Positions 1 to 11,640 of a stretch of DNA of 64,000 bases are shown piece after piece. The notes beneath the pieces are model-generated. The model worked only from the letters and a program-made list of their open reading frames with translations. It did no database searches and was not told where the DNA came from. A program made the translations under genes and the position numbers. Positions within the stretch are counted from its first letter, which is position 1; every line of letters begins with the position of its first letter. The DNA comes from Schistocephalus solidus (lineage: Eukaryota > Platyhelminthes > Cestoda > Diphyllobothriidea > Diphyllobothriidae): NCBI GenBank assembly GCA_017591395.1, contig WEDG01005660.1:62001-126000 (forward strand). Reading direction: 5' to 3'.

Positions 1-597
1 ATGCACGTTAGCGATTAATGTCTGAGGCAAATAAAGAGCAACAATTTCAATCCCTGGAGTATTTAATCAGAGAACAGACAGGGCACGCTCGGGGATGCAC
101 TGCTGAGCCGGATAACTCGCACCTGTGTCTTGCAGCGGCAGAATATCGGTGAAACACGTGGATGGGCTTTTATTTAGTGCGTGTTCTGTCAGTGTGGTGC
201 ATCGTGTTACCTCAAGTAGGAAAGAGGACAGCTATTCGATTTCCTAAATAATGCTTGTAGTAACAGGAGCTTTCGAAGGTGAAAAGGTGTTCATTTTTTA
301 GAGATCGAAACAGCAACAGTAATAGAGCGTAGGAGACAATCCAGAGTCAATTTCCGACCTTGAAACCACGGAGACCAGACGTTCACCCTTGGTCAGGTAC
401 ATTTCCATATTTCTGCGTTCTTCTAACAGAAATTTACCAAGTTGGAAGTGTTTCAAACAAACGTTCGTCCAGGCATAATGCACGACGGTACACTTAATTA
501 CGGATTGCGGGCCTATGAGACTATGGGCTCCCTTTCCAACTTTAAGGCGAATATTGTGAACCTGCAAGTCAAAAACTGGATTCTAGTTAAGAAAACC
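1..597. other. Unassigned DNA
   Basis: No coding region, RNA or repeat is recognised here. The open frames at 298-567 (minus) and 442-624 (plus) overlap on opposite strands and show no family motif. Confidence 0.5.
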
Positions 598-970
598 GGC
601 CGCCTAAACAGGACACGGGAGTAGGAACCACCTCAACCGCCTCAAATAAGTAACCTTACGTTTAATTTTAGAAAGGGTACATATACCCGTGTCTTAACGC
701 TAACTAGCTCTAACGTAAAACTAATCTGTCACCTAAATCTCAACCCAAAACCCACGCTAAACCTCAACCTTACAGTTAACGTGATGATAAACACAACCAT
801 TGGCCTAATCATGACGTTAACCCCAACTCTGTACTTAACCTCATTTAAACCTAACCCTTAAACTGAACTCTAACCCTCAACTTCATGCTAAACATATGTC
901 CCTAGGAATGTAGCGCAAAGCCACATGTATTGCGTATGGTTCCCTATTCCCGTGTCCTGTTTAGGCGGCC
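598..970. mobile_element. MITE/foldback-like element with 33-nt terminal inverted repeats
   Basis: The left end (598-630, beginning ggccgcctaaacaggacac) is repeated in reverse complement at 937-970 with about two differences. The 373-bp unit has no coding potential. Its interior (about 690-890) is a degenerate run of CTAACCCTAA-like words on the plus strand, resembling decayed telomere-type repeats. Long matching ends, small size and absence of a gene fit a non-autonomous DNA transposon or foldback element. No target-site duplication is obvious. An inverted duplication by another route is the alternative. Confidence 0.7.
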
Positions 971-3210
971 ATAAATTTCATCCTTACACAAAACTTTTCA
1001 ACGTGCCTTTTGTTGCAAAATATTGACAATTTACAGTTCATAGATTTCATCATCACGACAAGTAATTATGAATTCTGATCTGTGGTGAGATACAAGAAAC
1101 AATATCAGCGAAAAATAAGCAGCAGGATGATTTTTACCCGGAGGTCAGGGCTTGGTTACATAATGTTAATGTATTTCTCAATCCCGTAGGATGATGAAAC
1201 GGAAGGTCCAAAGCACACCAGTCAAGAGGATACCCACGTGTACTCATCAAATTCAGTCAACTTTTAAAAAACGCTAGGATCCGACCGCTGAAACTGTTGG
1301 TATGTTTTTTTTCTGAATTTTGAATAAGACGAACAAGTTCAACATCGGAGACTACAGTAACAGTCATACATTTTCCACTTTGCCGAGTTCTATTCAAGCT
1401 TTGGTCGTGAATTTCCTGTGCTGGAAACGTCATTGTATGGCCTGTCGGAGAACACACGACACCTGATACGCAAATTTACGTCAATATGCCAGTTAGCGTA
1501 ACTGCAATAAATATTCTTATCGGCCCAGCAGCTCTGTAATTACACTTGCGATCGTTCTTGCGTGACTGAAAGCGGAATTTGTAGGCCGTTCAGCAGGCGT
1601 AGGCAAAAACTTGTCACAGCGTGTAAATTATTCGAACCTCTAGTTTTGTGCGCGTGCCTGTGTCCCGCAACGTTACCGTGACAGGTGCGAATGCGATAAG
1701 GCAAGAAACTACGGGTTATTCGGCTGCTCTAAGTCGATAATTAGTTGGCGTATCGCTTAAACATGTGGTTAATTTTTGGGCTGCAGTCGATGCATTGTGC
1801 TTCATACCTCGCAAATAACGTGACATCGATCATTGTTCGCAGTAAAGCTGCAGTACATGTGCGTGGATGAGAACTTGGCGAGGGAGACATGCGCAGCATA
1901 CAGTTGCCTTTTATCAAGCTCACTGAACTCGAAAGGCGTAAAGGCGTAAAGAGAAACGTTGATCAGCTTCTTTTCGGTCTCTGGCTAGGTTGCATCCCGA
2001 TTGGGATTCTCAGATTCTAATTTTACGAACCACTAACAAGTTGAGCCTTGGGCTTTCCTATCGAGGAGAGTTATCATTAAGACCAAATGGAGAATAAACT
2101 GCTGCAGACGCATCCTCAGGTTTGGGGAAGACTTTGCTGTTCAAGCAAACAACACGCATCTGAACCACGCCAATTACTGCACAATAATCATTTAAAGGCG
2201 CGTTTGGTATTTTCAGTTGGGAAACAAATGTCACATTCGAAGCAGAATGTAGCGATTTCCAAAGCCCAAACAAATTCCAGATGTAACTCATGAGAGGAGG
2301 AGCCATGCTAAGCAACTCGCCCGCAAGCCGTTCGACCGGGCTGCCTGCGGGCCCTGCGCCTGCTCCCGGCAGGACTGGAGGTCAACCCAACCACACAGAG
2401 TAATCACAAAAGAACGCAGCTGATTGGTTGGATTTCTGTCCAACCTGAGAGATGCTCCTCTTTGGATTTTTTTCACCTTATGTACGCTGTTAGCCTACTG
2501 CAATACTCTTCTCTTACACCTCGCTAGCTGTTAAGTTTTTCCATGGCATTCGGTCGAGGCGTTATTAGACGAGCGGCCATCAAGGCTTCTTGCATGTTCA
2601 TAATATCCCCGAACCAAAGCAGAATGCCGGAAAGACGGAGAGGTTACAAAAAACAAAATAGCGAGCACAGTAGCCGCCATGATTTAAATCAGGCTCAGGG
2701 AAACACACGAAATATTTGCAGCCCATCATTACGAATGTTGACAAAATTCATTGCAAGTTCTCGAATGAGCAATGGATCAGTTAGTCAGAAGGAAAAACGG
2801 GATGGTTTGGGATATCCAGGGGATAATCAGCGTCCATGCCACATTGTAGTGGCCAAAGCGTTAGGATGATTTGGAGCGTATGCCAAAATTGGCCAGGTAA
2901 ACGTCGTTATTAGTGCTATTCACCACAGCGACACAACAGTAACACCTTAGGGACCTCATGCAGGAAAGTTTTCCGGCAAACGCCTGTCAAATACCAGCCG
3001 GCACGTCAAACGATCGCTAACTTGGAACAGGGATCTACGACGGTAGTGCGCTGAAACATGCACGCAAAGCTATGGCATGGCGAGTAAAATTGCCCACACT
3101 CAAGCCCTGTCAATACCTTCTCGCTGTCCGCTCACACACAAGACCAGCATTGATCTTTTCCAAACCCCTCAGATTCCCCAAAATTTCGATATTTACTACC
3201 CCCCGGAAGC
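971..3210. other. Unassigned DNA with small anonymous ORFs
   Basis: Nothing recognisable. The longest open frame (2543-2869, plus, 108 codons, rich in Arg, Ser and Lys) has no motif I know and no clear splice or start context. I do not call it a gene. Confidence 0.45.
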
Positions 3211-3663
3211 GTCAAATTAAATGAGGAGGCTCCTGCCACCTGTGCGAACTGTAAACCCCATTTTTCCATCGGGTACATTCGCAGCCACCGAACTGAGGAG
3301 GCAGCAACTGCCAGCACCACAAACTGAGCCTCCGCTTGGTCTCAGTGACCACGCATTGGTTTGCTCGAAGGCCTGTGAACATATTGCACCAAAACGAAAT
3401 TTTATGGCATGGAGTCGCACCTAACACCTGCCCCTACAGCTATTTTGTGCCCACAGTGCACCTGTGTCCAATTCGTGACCTGCAATACCTGCAAAATCAT
3501 CAATCACTCCTGTTTACACTGTCTCTGCACATTCGACCACTTGGTGGATGTTTCCGGTTCAGTCCGAACACATTTAGACCGCCCAACAACCACACCTCTA
3601 ATCCAGAGTGATAATAGCGGATTTCAGCAAGACATGGTGAGTTGTAAGAGATTCTTGTGCTTC
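3211..3663 (+). pseudogene. Degenerate C2H2 zinc-finger module (fossil LINE 3' end)
   Basis: One reading frame, broken by stops, keeps several finger-like blocks. They are a CxxC followed by IGYIRSHRTE (3241-3297), then PRIGLLEGL-stop-TYC (about 3352-3387), CPQC near 3448, and CLHC with SVRTHLD (about 3514-3580). These match the IGLVGHLRxHRTE and RIGLVGHLRTxC pattern of the finger array in the LINE at 38866-40262 on the other strand. I therefore infer an old, diverged copy of the same kind of element. Several ligand Cys/His are lost. No reverse-transcriptase part is visible upstream. Confidence 0.5.
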
Positions 3664-3810
3664 TAGGCAACTCCAACCACTGGGTCTAATTTCGTATCAA
3701 TTGGCTTCACTCTAGAAAGCTGAAGAGCTTTGGAAGGGCAGTATTGTTAAGGCAGTCTTGAGATAGGCGAATCAGTGCATCGCATACGCTTAAACTTCCT
3801 TCTGTGCGCT

Positions 3811-3990
3811 ACTGTGCCCAAGTGGCTAGAGCACTAGCTGTGATAAAGCCTTCCTTTTGGTATCGTGGGTTCGTATCCAACCGAGGCCACCATATTTTCC
3901 CCAATTTGGTCAAATGAATTATTTAAATCTTTCAAAAACTCAAACTTTTGCTACTGTTGTGCAAAAACATCGGGAAGGGACATAATATGT
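3811..3990 (+). mobile_element. tRNA-derived SINE copy
   Basis: The tRNA-like head contains an A-box-like AGTGGCTAGAGC and a B-box-like GGGTTCGTATCC, ending in GAGGCCACC. The tail (ttttccccaatttggtcaaa and following) matches the tails at about 4930, 25370 and 25670. A shared tRNA-like head plus a shared non-tRNA tail indicates a SINE family rather than a tRNA gene. Confidence 0.75.
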
Positions 3991-4742
3991 CACCCAAGTA
4001 ATGGAACAAAGGGTAGATTCAGGAATAAAAAGGGACCGGTGGTAATGGGATTTTTATAGATGAGCTTAATATAGCAAAGGAGATTTCCAACCTAATCCTA
4101 ACACTATCCATTGTTTTCGTTAAGGTTAGCAATCGTTATCGGGTTATTTGTGTTGCCCCGAACTGTGAGCGGATTGCGAGATCCGGTGGCTTTGCCTCAC
4201 GCGATATCATTATTAGCTGACCCCACCCAGTTATATTCACACCCTTGACGGAAGTATACCCTGAGCCCCACTCTGCGCGATCTTTCATTATAAAATTAAA
4301 GTGGACGCGGTTTGAAAATGCAACGGCGTTCTAATAGCCACCACTTGCAAAGCTGCCATTTTACCAGCAAGTTCTGTCCTGCTACTACCAACGAAATATT
4401 GAGTGATCCTTCTAACCCGGTATTGTATACTTATCCTAAAAAGCACTACAGATAGACTTAGGGTGATGCTGGCATGTATTACGCGCAGGTATTACAAGCT
4501 GACTTATAATTTGGTCCCTGAGTTGGATCGCATATTACGTTTATGCCGAAGGGCTTTCTATCACTGTTTTTATTTTACCTTTATTTCCATTGTCTCTTAG
4601 AAACTCGTTATGGATTGACAGCTCAAGATTGAAAAAAAACTTCTAATGGATGGTTAAATTGCAAGCTCTGTTCGTGTTGTGCAACGCTTTTCTGGCCAGA
4701 AACTCCTGCCTAGAAGGGTTTTTGGCAGATTTTAATAAAGCT
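3991..4742. other. Unassigned DNA
   Basis: AT-rich sequence with no recognised gene or repeat. A short CCTAATCCTAAC run near 4091 resembles the telomere-like words seen at 690-890. Confidence 0.45.
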
Positions 4743-4811
4743 TTTGACAGCGGCCTTGGTGGGGAAAGCTGCATTACAGCCAATGCTCTATCCAACAGAG
4801 CTACGAGGTCC
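4743..4811 (-). mobile_element. Truncated tRNA-like SINE head, inverted
   Basis: On the minus strand this reads ggacctcgtagctctgttgg followed by atagagc and ends in accaaggcc. That is an A-box and D-arm-like segment followed directly by an acceptor-like end, with the B-box part missing. It sits head-to-head with the plus-strand SINE that follows. Confidence 0.55.
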
Positions 4812-5010
4812 AAAATGGTAACTTGACCCAAGAGTGATTACACTCACTGAGCCAAGTGGGTCCTCGTAGGTTAATTGGCTAGAGCGTTGGCGGAACTAAG
4901 GAATTCCCATTATTGGCGTGGGTTCGCATCCCACTGAGGCCACCGAATTTTTCACAATTGGTTCAAAATATTTAATCCTCAAAAGTTGATGAAAGGTTGA
5001 GATCATTTTG
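4812..5010 (+). mobile_element. tRNA-derived SINE copy
   Basis: The head (about 4859-4945) has CCTCGTAGGTTAATTGGCTA and the B-box variant GGGTTCGCATCCC, then the family tail (tttttcacaattggttcaaa). The preceding words (aacttgacccaagagtgatt, 4820-4839) also occur before the SINE head at 25585, so they are part of a repeated SINE tail-to-head junction. Confidence 0.75.
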
Positions 5011-5515
5011 AAATGTGCAGCAGCAGTCGAATGAAGTTTGTAACTCCACGGTAGTTATTGGTGTAAAACAGCAGGTGTAAAGGGAAGAGCACATGAAACA
5101 TGATCGACTTTAAAACAATTATATCGAAAACACTGTAATTTATTCAAAAAAACACGAGACAGGGCCCAGTTTGCTTTTTGCAATTATACGAACTTAGTTG
5201 TGGCGTCTTTTTTTCGGGTGGGCCTCTTCCAAATAAAAAACAATGTGCGATCTCATTATGCAGACAACGAAAATCTGGTGTTAAAATGGCCCAGGACCAT
5301 ATTTCGTTGTGGTTTGATAACTATATTATCAAATAAAAATCGAGGAGAATAAGAGTTTTTTGTTTGGTATTCTACTTGGTGGTTGCGAAGTCGCACGCAG
5401 TCGAATGCAAAAAAATACAGAGCCCTCTGCTTTACCTGGGCCTCGCATATTCTCGAACATTCGGAATATATATATATATATCAACTGAAGTTTTAAATGT
5501 ATAGGAAGCTTCTCC
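5011..5515. other. Unassigned DNA
   Basis: AT-rich; a short (TA) run near 5467-5480 is the only feature seen. Confidence 0.4.
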
Positions 5516-5885
5516 ATGCAATTATACGAGTGAATAAACCAGAAAAAGCTTAATTAATTTTGGTAAATAAACGTCATAACTTTGCAAAACGTGATTTTTA
5601 AACAAAATATGCCCTCATTTTTGCGTACACAATGTGATCGCTCAAACTTGCATTCGCCTGATTTTAATGAAAAAAAAAACAAAATTTTCCGATCTCCGAA
5701 GGGAAATATTCAAAATGTTACGGCTTATATTAATGTTCATTCAAATTACTGCGCACAAAAGCCAAATGTTTTAATCTGTGGCATTCAATGGCGTTGGAAA
5801 ACTCGTGGATAGCAAGATACGTCGGATTTTGCCCCATTTAGCCCCTTTTTCCCATCAATAAACTGATCTGAAGTGAACTCGTTAT
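5516..5885 (+). repeat. Dispersed repeat R2, copy 1
   Basis: The segment from about 5620 to 5880 aligns by eye, at a diverged level, with the reverse complement of about 26590-26850. Shared landmarks, in order, are acaatgtga, CCTGATTTTA, ttttccgatctc, gaaggga, attttgcccca and gatctgaa. The word tttttaaacaaaatatgcc near 5596 recurs at about 28217. No coding capacity is evident and the class is unknown. Confidence 0.55.
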
Positions 5886-6000
5886 TATTAAACAACTTAT
5901 TCAGCATCAATTTAATAAAATAATTAGAGATAACACCTTAAAATACATGCCCTGATACTACCTCTAATTCTGATGTAGACATTTCATGAGTTAGGCAATC

Positions 6001-6002
<2 letters not shown>

Positions 6003-6045
<43 letters not shown>
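6003..6045. repeat. (TA)n microsatellite
   Basis: Uninterrupted TA dinucleotide tract of about 43 bp. Confidence 0.95.
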
Positions 6046-6046
<1 letters not shown>

Positions 6047-9000
6047 TTCTGTTGAAGTGGATCTCACCAATCAATTTACGGGGCATGCTCATTAAAATAT
6101 GCCCTAGAGGGTGGGGGGCCGAATAGGCACACATAATGCTGTTATTCGCACATTATTAACGATCATGCGGACATCTACCTCCCTGTGAACGATTGATGCA
6201 AAGCGGTCATTGATAGCAAAATCGAACATGTTAGGACCAGAGGATAAAACAATTTTGCCGAAACTGGGCGTCGTAGATAGTATATTCTTCAGCCTTCTTT
6301 TCAATCATTCCCCTGGTTGATGAACCTGTCAAGTCTGACCATAACTAGGCTAGTGTGGACAAAAGTCTGAACTACTAAAAACTGCAATTACACTCCCTTA
6401 GGGTCCAACATGCACAAGGGAAATATGCACTAACAAGAAAGTTCTAATAACATCTGCATTTCCTTTTCACAAATGACCTTGTCTTGCGCTTTCTCCTCCA
6501 TGAGAGTGAGCAGTTATTGAACCCGATGCCACAAACTATCAAGGTGGTCACTTTTTGGAAAACTCAGTTTCTACGAAGCACAAAGAATCTACCGCATCAG
6601 CTACATCTAACTAGCCGGTGCAAAATATATGGTTGATTTTTGCGTTTTCTGATAAGATGCATTAAGCTGTGGTCCAAACTGGTATTTTGCACTTTCCAAA
6701 ACATGAACTAAGCTCTCAAAGTTTGGAAATATGAGGTTCTGGTGAATTAAAATGCAACATTATAGTTGTTGATGACAGGGTGAACCCAAATTCAGAACTT
6801 ATAGCGCCTGGAGGTACTTTCCATCGTTTTAGGATGCGTGCTGATGTGGTCTCCATCTAAAAACTTACTTCCAGCTCTGAATTTGCTAAGCTTTGCTAGT
6901 TTTTTTTTCCCCAGGGAATATTATCAAGCGTGAGTTGAGCAACTTATTTTTTTATTCTTTTGTACAGTCGGTTCACTTTTTGTTTGGTATATTTGTGACT
7001 TGGGCTGTCAGTTGCCTAATACAAAAATTCAAAATAATTTTTAAAATTTTTTCGATAAGATGTCCTTATCGTCGTTTGAGATTGTGATGTCTATTTTATA
7101 CAAACACTGCCTTACTGGTTTAATCAAATCAAGCACTTTGTGTAGTTTTTGCCCAGGCAATCAATGTGTCCCTGTTACCACTAACTTTGAGCCGTAATCT
7201 ATCGGAATTAACACTTCTAAATAGTTCCATATCCTGGATTAGCCGAGTCAATGTTTTAATTTCAGCTGTAAACTGTCCTCGAACTGCGGCATTAAATTTC
7301 GCCCTACGTTTTCCGAGTAACGCATTTTTTTCGGCAGATTTTGCCTTTACTGGCAGGCTGTACACATTCCTTTCTATGGAGTGATCAAACCGAGCTCATG
7401 CTAATCGAACTAGCACACATGCTGACTGTGCCCATTTATGTTGATACTATGCGAGTAGACGCAGTTACTCCCTTTAGCTGTTTTGGCATGCGCATTTGCT
7501 GCCTGCCAACTGGTCTGAATGCAAGAAGACTTAATCCGAAGACATGTTTTTAATTCCATTAGTTCTGTCTAATTGACAGTGAATCCAGCTTTCGCAATTG
7601 AATGGCTCTGGACTCGTTAATCAAAAGATCTGGAATTCCTACTAGGCATCTGTCAAAGACCAGCCCTTTGCTTCTTTATTGACAGGGCATTCAAAGAATC
7701 GCCACTGTGCACTGTTCATTTAAGAACTTTTTGAATAAAACATCGTAATTTAACTTTACGTAAAGTAAAATTGCTATCATTTTAGTACTGTCAACACAGG
7801 TTACTGTCAGGCAGTAAAATACATTTTTACTGGATCTGAGTGTATACCGAATAATCCTATGAAAAGCCAGGCCAGGTTACTTGTTTATTCTCATTTTCAT
7901 TGCATGTATAAGGTTTGCAAAATTTACCTCCTTTGTGCTGCTTAAGAAAATTCACGTTACTCTTAAGTTGTATAATTACAACTTTTTTAAGTTCCTCATA
8001 AAATTAAAACTCACTTGATGCAACTCAGTTGAAATAAACCCTTGTGGGCTCATGCCGGTAGTTGATATGATCGTGGTACCGTCTGGAATAATGTATATGT
8101 CATGTTTTCTTGCAAGTATTGCTGGTCCAATGAAACTAGAAAACCAAAAAGCAGACTTCAAAACGTTGGCTACATAAACGAGTACTAACGACTTTCTTGG
8201 AAGCGCAGTACAGGTCGCTTAAGTGTAACATGCATCCAGATGAATGAATCTTGATGGAACAATGTTCTTTTAACAATATTTAACGGCGTATTTAAACTCC
8301 ATGCAGATCCATACCGATGTGGAAGGTAACTGCAATTGTTCGTGCCGGTGCCTACTTAATGCGTATAACTATATTGGGAAGTAAAACCTTGGTTAAAAAT
8401 GTACTAACACTCCAATTTTGAAATGTTTTTTAAAGCTATACTGTACTGGGCTGTTGAAAAGTAATTGGAAGAAAACGTATTTTAGCTATCTTTTCCCTTG
8501 GATCTGTTTTGAGTATTTTCACAACTATTTACCAGTCCAAAGATCCTTTAGCCTCAACGGTACCTACCTATGGACATCAAGATTTTAAATGTGGAAATGT
8601 TAGAAAAGTTTACTGACAAACGTATGAAGAGAAATGCGTACCCATGCCGCTATTGTGGGCCGATGTTTTTAAGTCATACAAGTATAACCACCAGGACCTT
8701 GCGAAGATACGCTGAGAATAAACTGGAAACTATTTGTGCAGAGATGCAAGACCAAGAGCTTCATTCAGATCAACTCAACATGGTTCATGAGACTATGACA
8801 GGTGGCAGACACGAATTAAACAATTTTACTCAATCTAGCGTAAGTAAATGGTGAGAGGCAAACAGACATTCATTTCTTTAAACAGTGCCTGAAACATAAA
8901 TATAATCAAATCTTTTAAAATCTTCAGTTTTATGCGTACACAATCAGCCTTACTCATTAAAACATTAATTGAAACATTTAAATTTTAACCCGATTTCCGA

Positions 9001-10149
9001 CGGCAACAAAGAGCATAGAGGACAAGTGGTTATCTCCGATGTATCGGCTGCCATCACTTAAGCACCCATCTACGCAGGCCACGCACGACCTGGTCCTCAC
9101 GAAAGTTACGAGGTTTTTACAGCACTAGAACTATGACATTACTGTTCTTGATATCACACCATATTAAGTATGCAGGCTTAAAAGCCTTCCTTCTTCATTC
9201 GAATTGAGCAAATGTAACATTAAAAGCTTTGATGTATTTTTGGCTTCAAGTATTTTGTCTTCTTACGGAATGTATTTTTGTCATTAAATGCACTGGAGTT
9301 CCACGGGACTTTTTCTGAAGGAGCCTGTCCACCTCATGTCATGATACGGGAAGAGTTATTGAAACCCACTTTACTTGAGCCGACAGCGTGTAAATATTGC
9401 ATACCTATTCATGCAGCTGTTGCTGTCCCGATTGCCTTAATACAAAAAATGGCAACGGAGAACTTCACAACTAACAGCGGCATACTTAGTGGCAAACTCT
9501 TTCAGGCAAATAATAACTTCCGAATTGGGCCAATTGGAAAATGCGTTGGTTATTTTGGCGCTTTAAGTCTTACTACACCGCTTTTTCTTTGTAACCATTC
9601 ACAGCATACCATATCTTATTTAAGGTCGCATTATCCTGCAACTCCTTCCTAATGGGCTTTCACTTTTTGACTTTTGATTAAAAGGTGAACTTTGGAGCCC
9701 ACAGGAATTCAGAGGGAAAAATACTACATGATTATGTAGTCAGAAATTAATTATTCTCTAGAGAGGTTAAAGTAGTTAGGTGGAAACGGCAGCACACATG
9801 CCATGCTAGATCATGAGGTGAGAAGGATACTACCTACAAAACTTAGACAGGCAACATTCATGTATAAATGACAAGAAAGCTAAGTCATAAAATTAATTAG
9901 ATATTTGAACTTTTTTAAGATAATTTGATTTGTATTAAGCCTTGTAGAGGTTTTTTTAGATTGCGCTTATCAAAATGATTGCAAGGTATTACGCGTATTA
10001 TCTGCATTTAAACATTGTTAAACAGCACACAGTTAACATATGAGTAACGGTTATTCATGAAGAGTGACATTTTACGTTCAGTAAGGCGTGTTTGGCGGGT
10101 TCTTATCTTAGTTTTGGGGTGATGATTAGTACGAGAGATAACATAAAAC
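6046..10149. other. Unassigned AT-rich DNA with anonymous ORFs
   Basis: No family is recognised. The two longest plus-strand frames are 8570-8854 (94 codons, containing one CxxC followed by His) and 9278-9652 (124 codons). Neither shows a domain motif I can name. They could be exons of an unknown gene or chance frames. Confidence 0.4.
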
Positions 10150-11424
10150 ATTGAGCGAAAACCAGAGTCTCAAGCTTTTGGAGAACAGCCTCAGCGATGA
10201 AACCCGAGAGCGGCGGTCCCATTGGCGTCCCTCTGATCTGCTCGTACATGGTCCCCTCGAAGGTGAATTACGTCTTCAGACAGAATTTCAAGAGATGGAC
10301 ATAATGTCCCCGCTTCATCGACTCGCCTGCATCATCGTACTGCTTCTCAAGCAATTCGCTTACCGTTTTGACTGCTAAGTCCTGCGGGATTGAAGTGAAG
10401 AGAGAGGTGACATCAAATGACACCATGACCTCGTCTGCGGTGAGTCGCATCCCCCTGAACCGTTCCAGGAACTGAGTAGCCGAAGAGACCGTTGAGGCTG
10501 CGCCCGAGGTGAGAGACTTCAGGTGTCGGAACAACCATTTAGCCAGATTGAATGTTGGTGCACCACGCAATGACACAATTGGATGGAGGGAAATATAGGA
10601 TTTTTGTACTTTTGGTAATCCGTAGAACCTTGCTGCGGCCACATCTGATGGTTTTATAGCCAGTCTTACCAACTTTCTTATTACTTTGTTTGTCTGCATA
10701 TCGGCAAGCGTTTTGTCTAGCTGCATCATCAGCTTCTTCATCAGTTCACCATCACATCGAAGATATGCCTGTCGGTCTTCCAGCAGGTTGTTTGCCTTTT
10801 GAATATAGTTGGTCTTATACAAGACGACTGTAGAACGTCATTTATCCGCTGGTAGTATCACAATATTCGTGTCAGCTCTCAGTCTCTTGACAGCATCCTG
10901 CTCCACTCTGGTAATAATTGCGCGTGGTTTATGCGCCATTACCAAGGCGGTTACCTGTTACCGAACAAGGTGTTTTGTTTCATCGGATTCCCCGGTTTGT
11001 TTGAGAATTGATTCGACTGTAGCAACGAGGTTAACCGGATCAGCGTCTGTGGTATTGACTCAGAACCTTCAGCTGTCCAGGCGTCAACTGTTTAAAGGAC
11101 AGATTTTGGACTAGGACATCAGTCTCTTCCTCAGGTGAGTGGCTTATATTTCGAAGCTTATCCGCCAGATCCGCATCTCGTTTTGCCCGTAATTCTCTGG
11201 CTCGTCTACTTATCACATGTCGCAAAAGTGTAGTTCAATCTTCGCCAATGAGTTCAACGCAATTTGCAACCGCTTGGCTCAAAACCCCGTTATATTTCCG
11301 CAATCGAAGATGGCAGTCCTGGAGGAGCGCCCGTATCATTCGTCTGCCGTGTTGCATCACCCACCGTTTGGCCAGACTTGTGTTCACCGGTGGCCTGCAA
11401 GACAAGCTCTTCGGAAGCACGTAG
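10150..11424 (-). pseudogene. Penelope-like element A: N-terminal region and RT core
   Basis: Read on the minus strand this is a PLE ORF fragment. Near 11235-11400 a basic segment contains WVMQHGRRMIRALLQDC. Near 11060-11225 comes the PLE N-terminal block LVQNLSFKQLTPGQLKVLS. RT motifs follow: ILPADK-stop-RSTVVLYK at about 10820-10860, FYGLPKVQK at about 10610, LAKWLFRHLK, the first catalytic-Asp motif VSFDVTSLFTSIP at about 10385-10430, and GTPMGPPLSG at about 10205-10235. A stop follows CLKT (10268-10270). The copy ends near 10150, before the YVDD catalytic doublet, so it cannot encode active RT. PLE ORFs normally continue to a GIY-YIG endonuclease, which is absent. It is among the least decayed relics here. 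Its 5' end abuts a (TA)n tract. Confidence 0.9.
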
Positions 11425-11428
11425 TTGT

Positions 11429-11447
11429 TATATATATATATATATAT
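11429..11447. repeat. (TA)n microsatellite, short
   Basis: A TA tract of about 19 bp at the 5' edge of the PLE fragment. Confidence 0.9.
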
Positions 11448-11560
11448 GGTATGTGTCCTATGACACAACGTTCGTTTATCGCCGGTAGGTACCTGGCGGG
11501 CGGACAAATGGGATCGAGTGAGATCCTTACCACATTAGTGAGTGTTACGCACTTGTTTGG

Positions 11561-11561
<1 letters not shown>

Positions 11562-11636
<75 letters not shown>
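11562..11636. repeat. (TA)n microsatellite
   Basis: A pure TA tract of about 75 bp, the longest dinucleotide array in the window. Confidence 0.95.

Positions 11637-11640
<4 letters not shown>

Noticed and set aside
10809..11114. 101-codon plus-strand frame
   Set aside because: Antisense shadow of the PLE A N-terminal/RT region, which carries the recognisable motifs.
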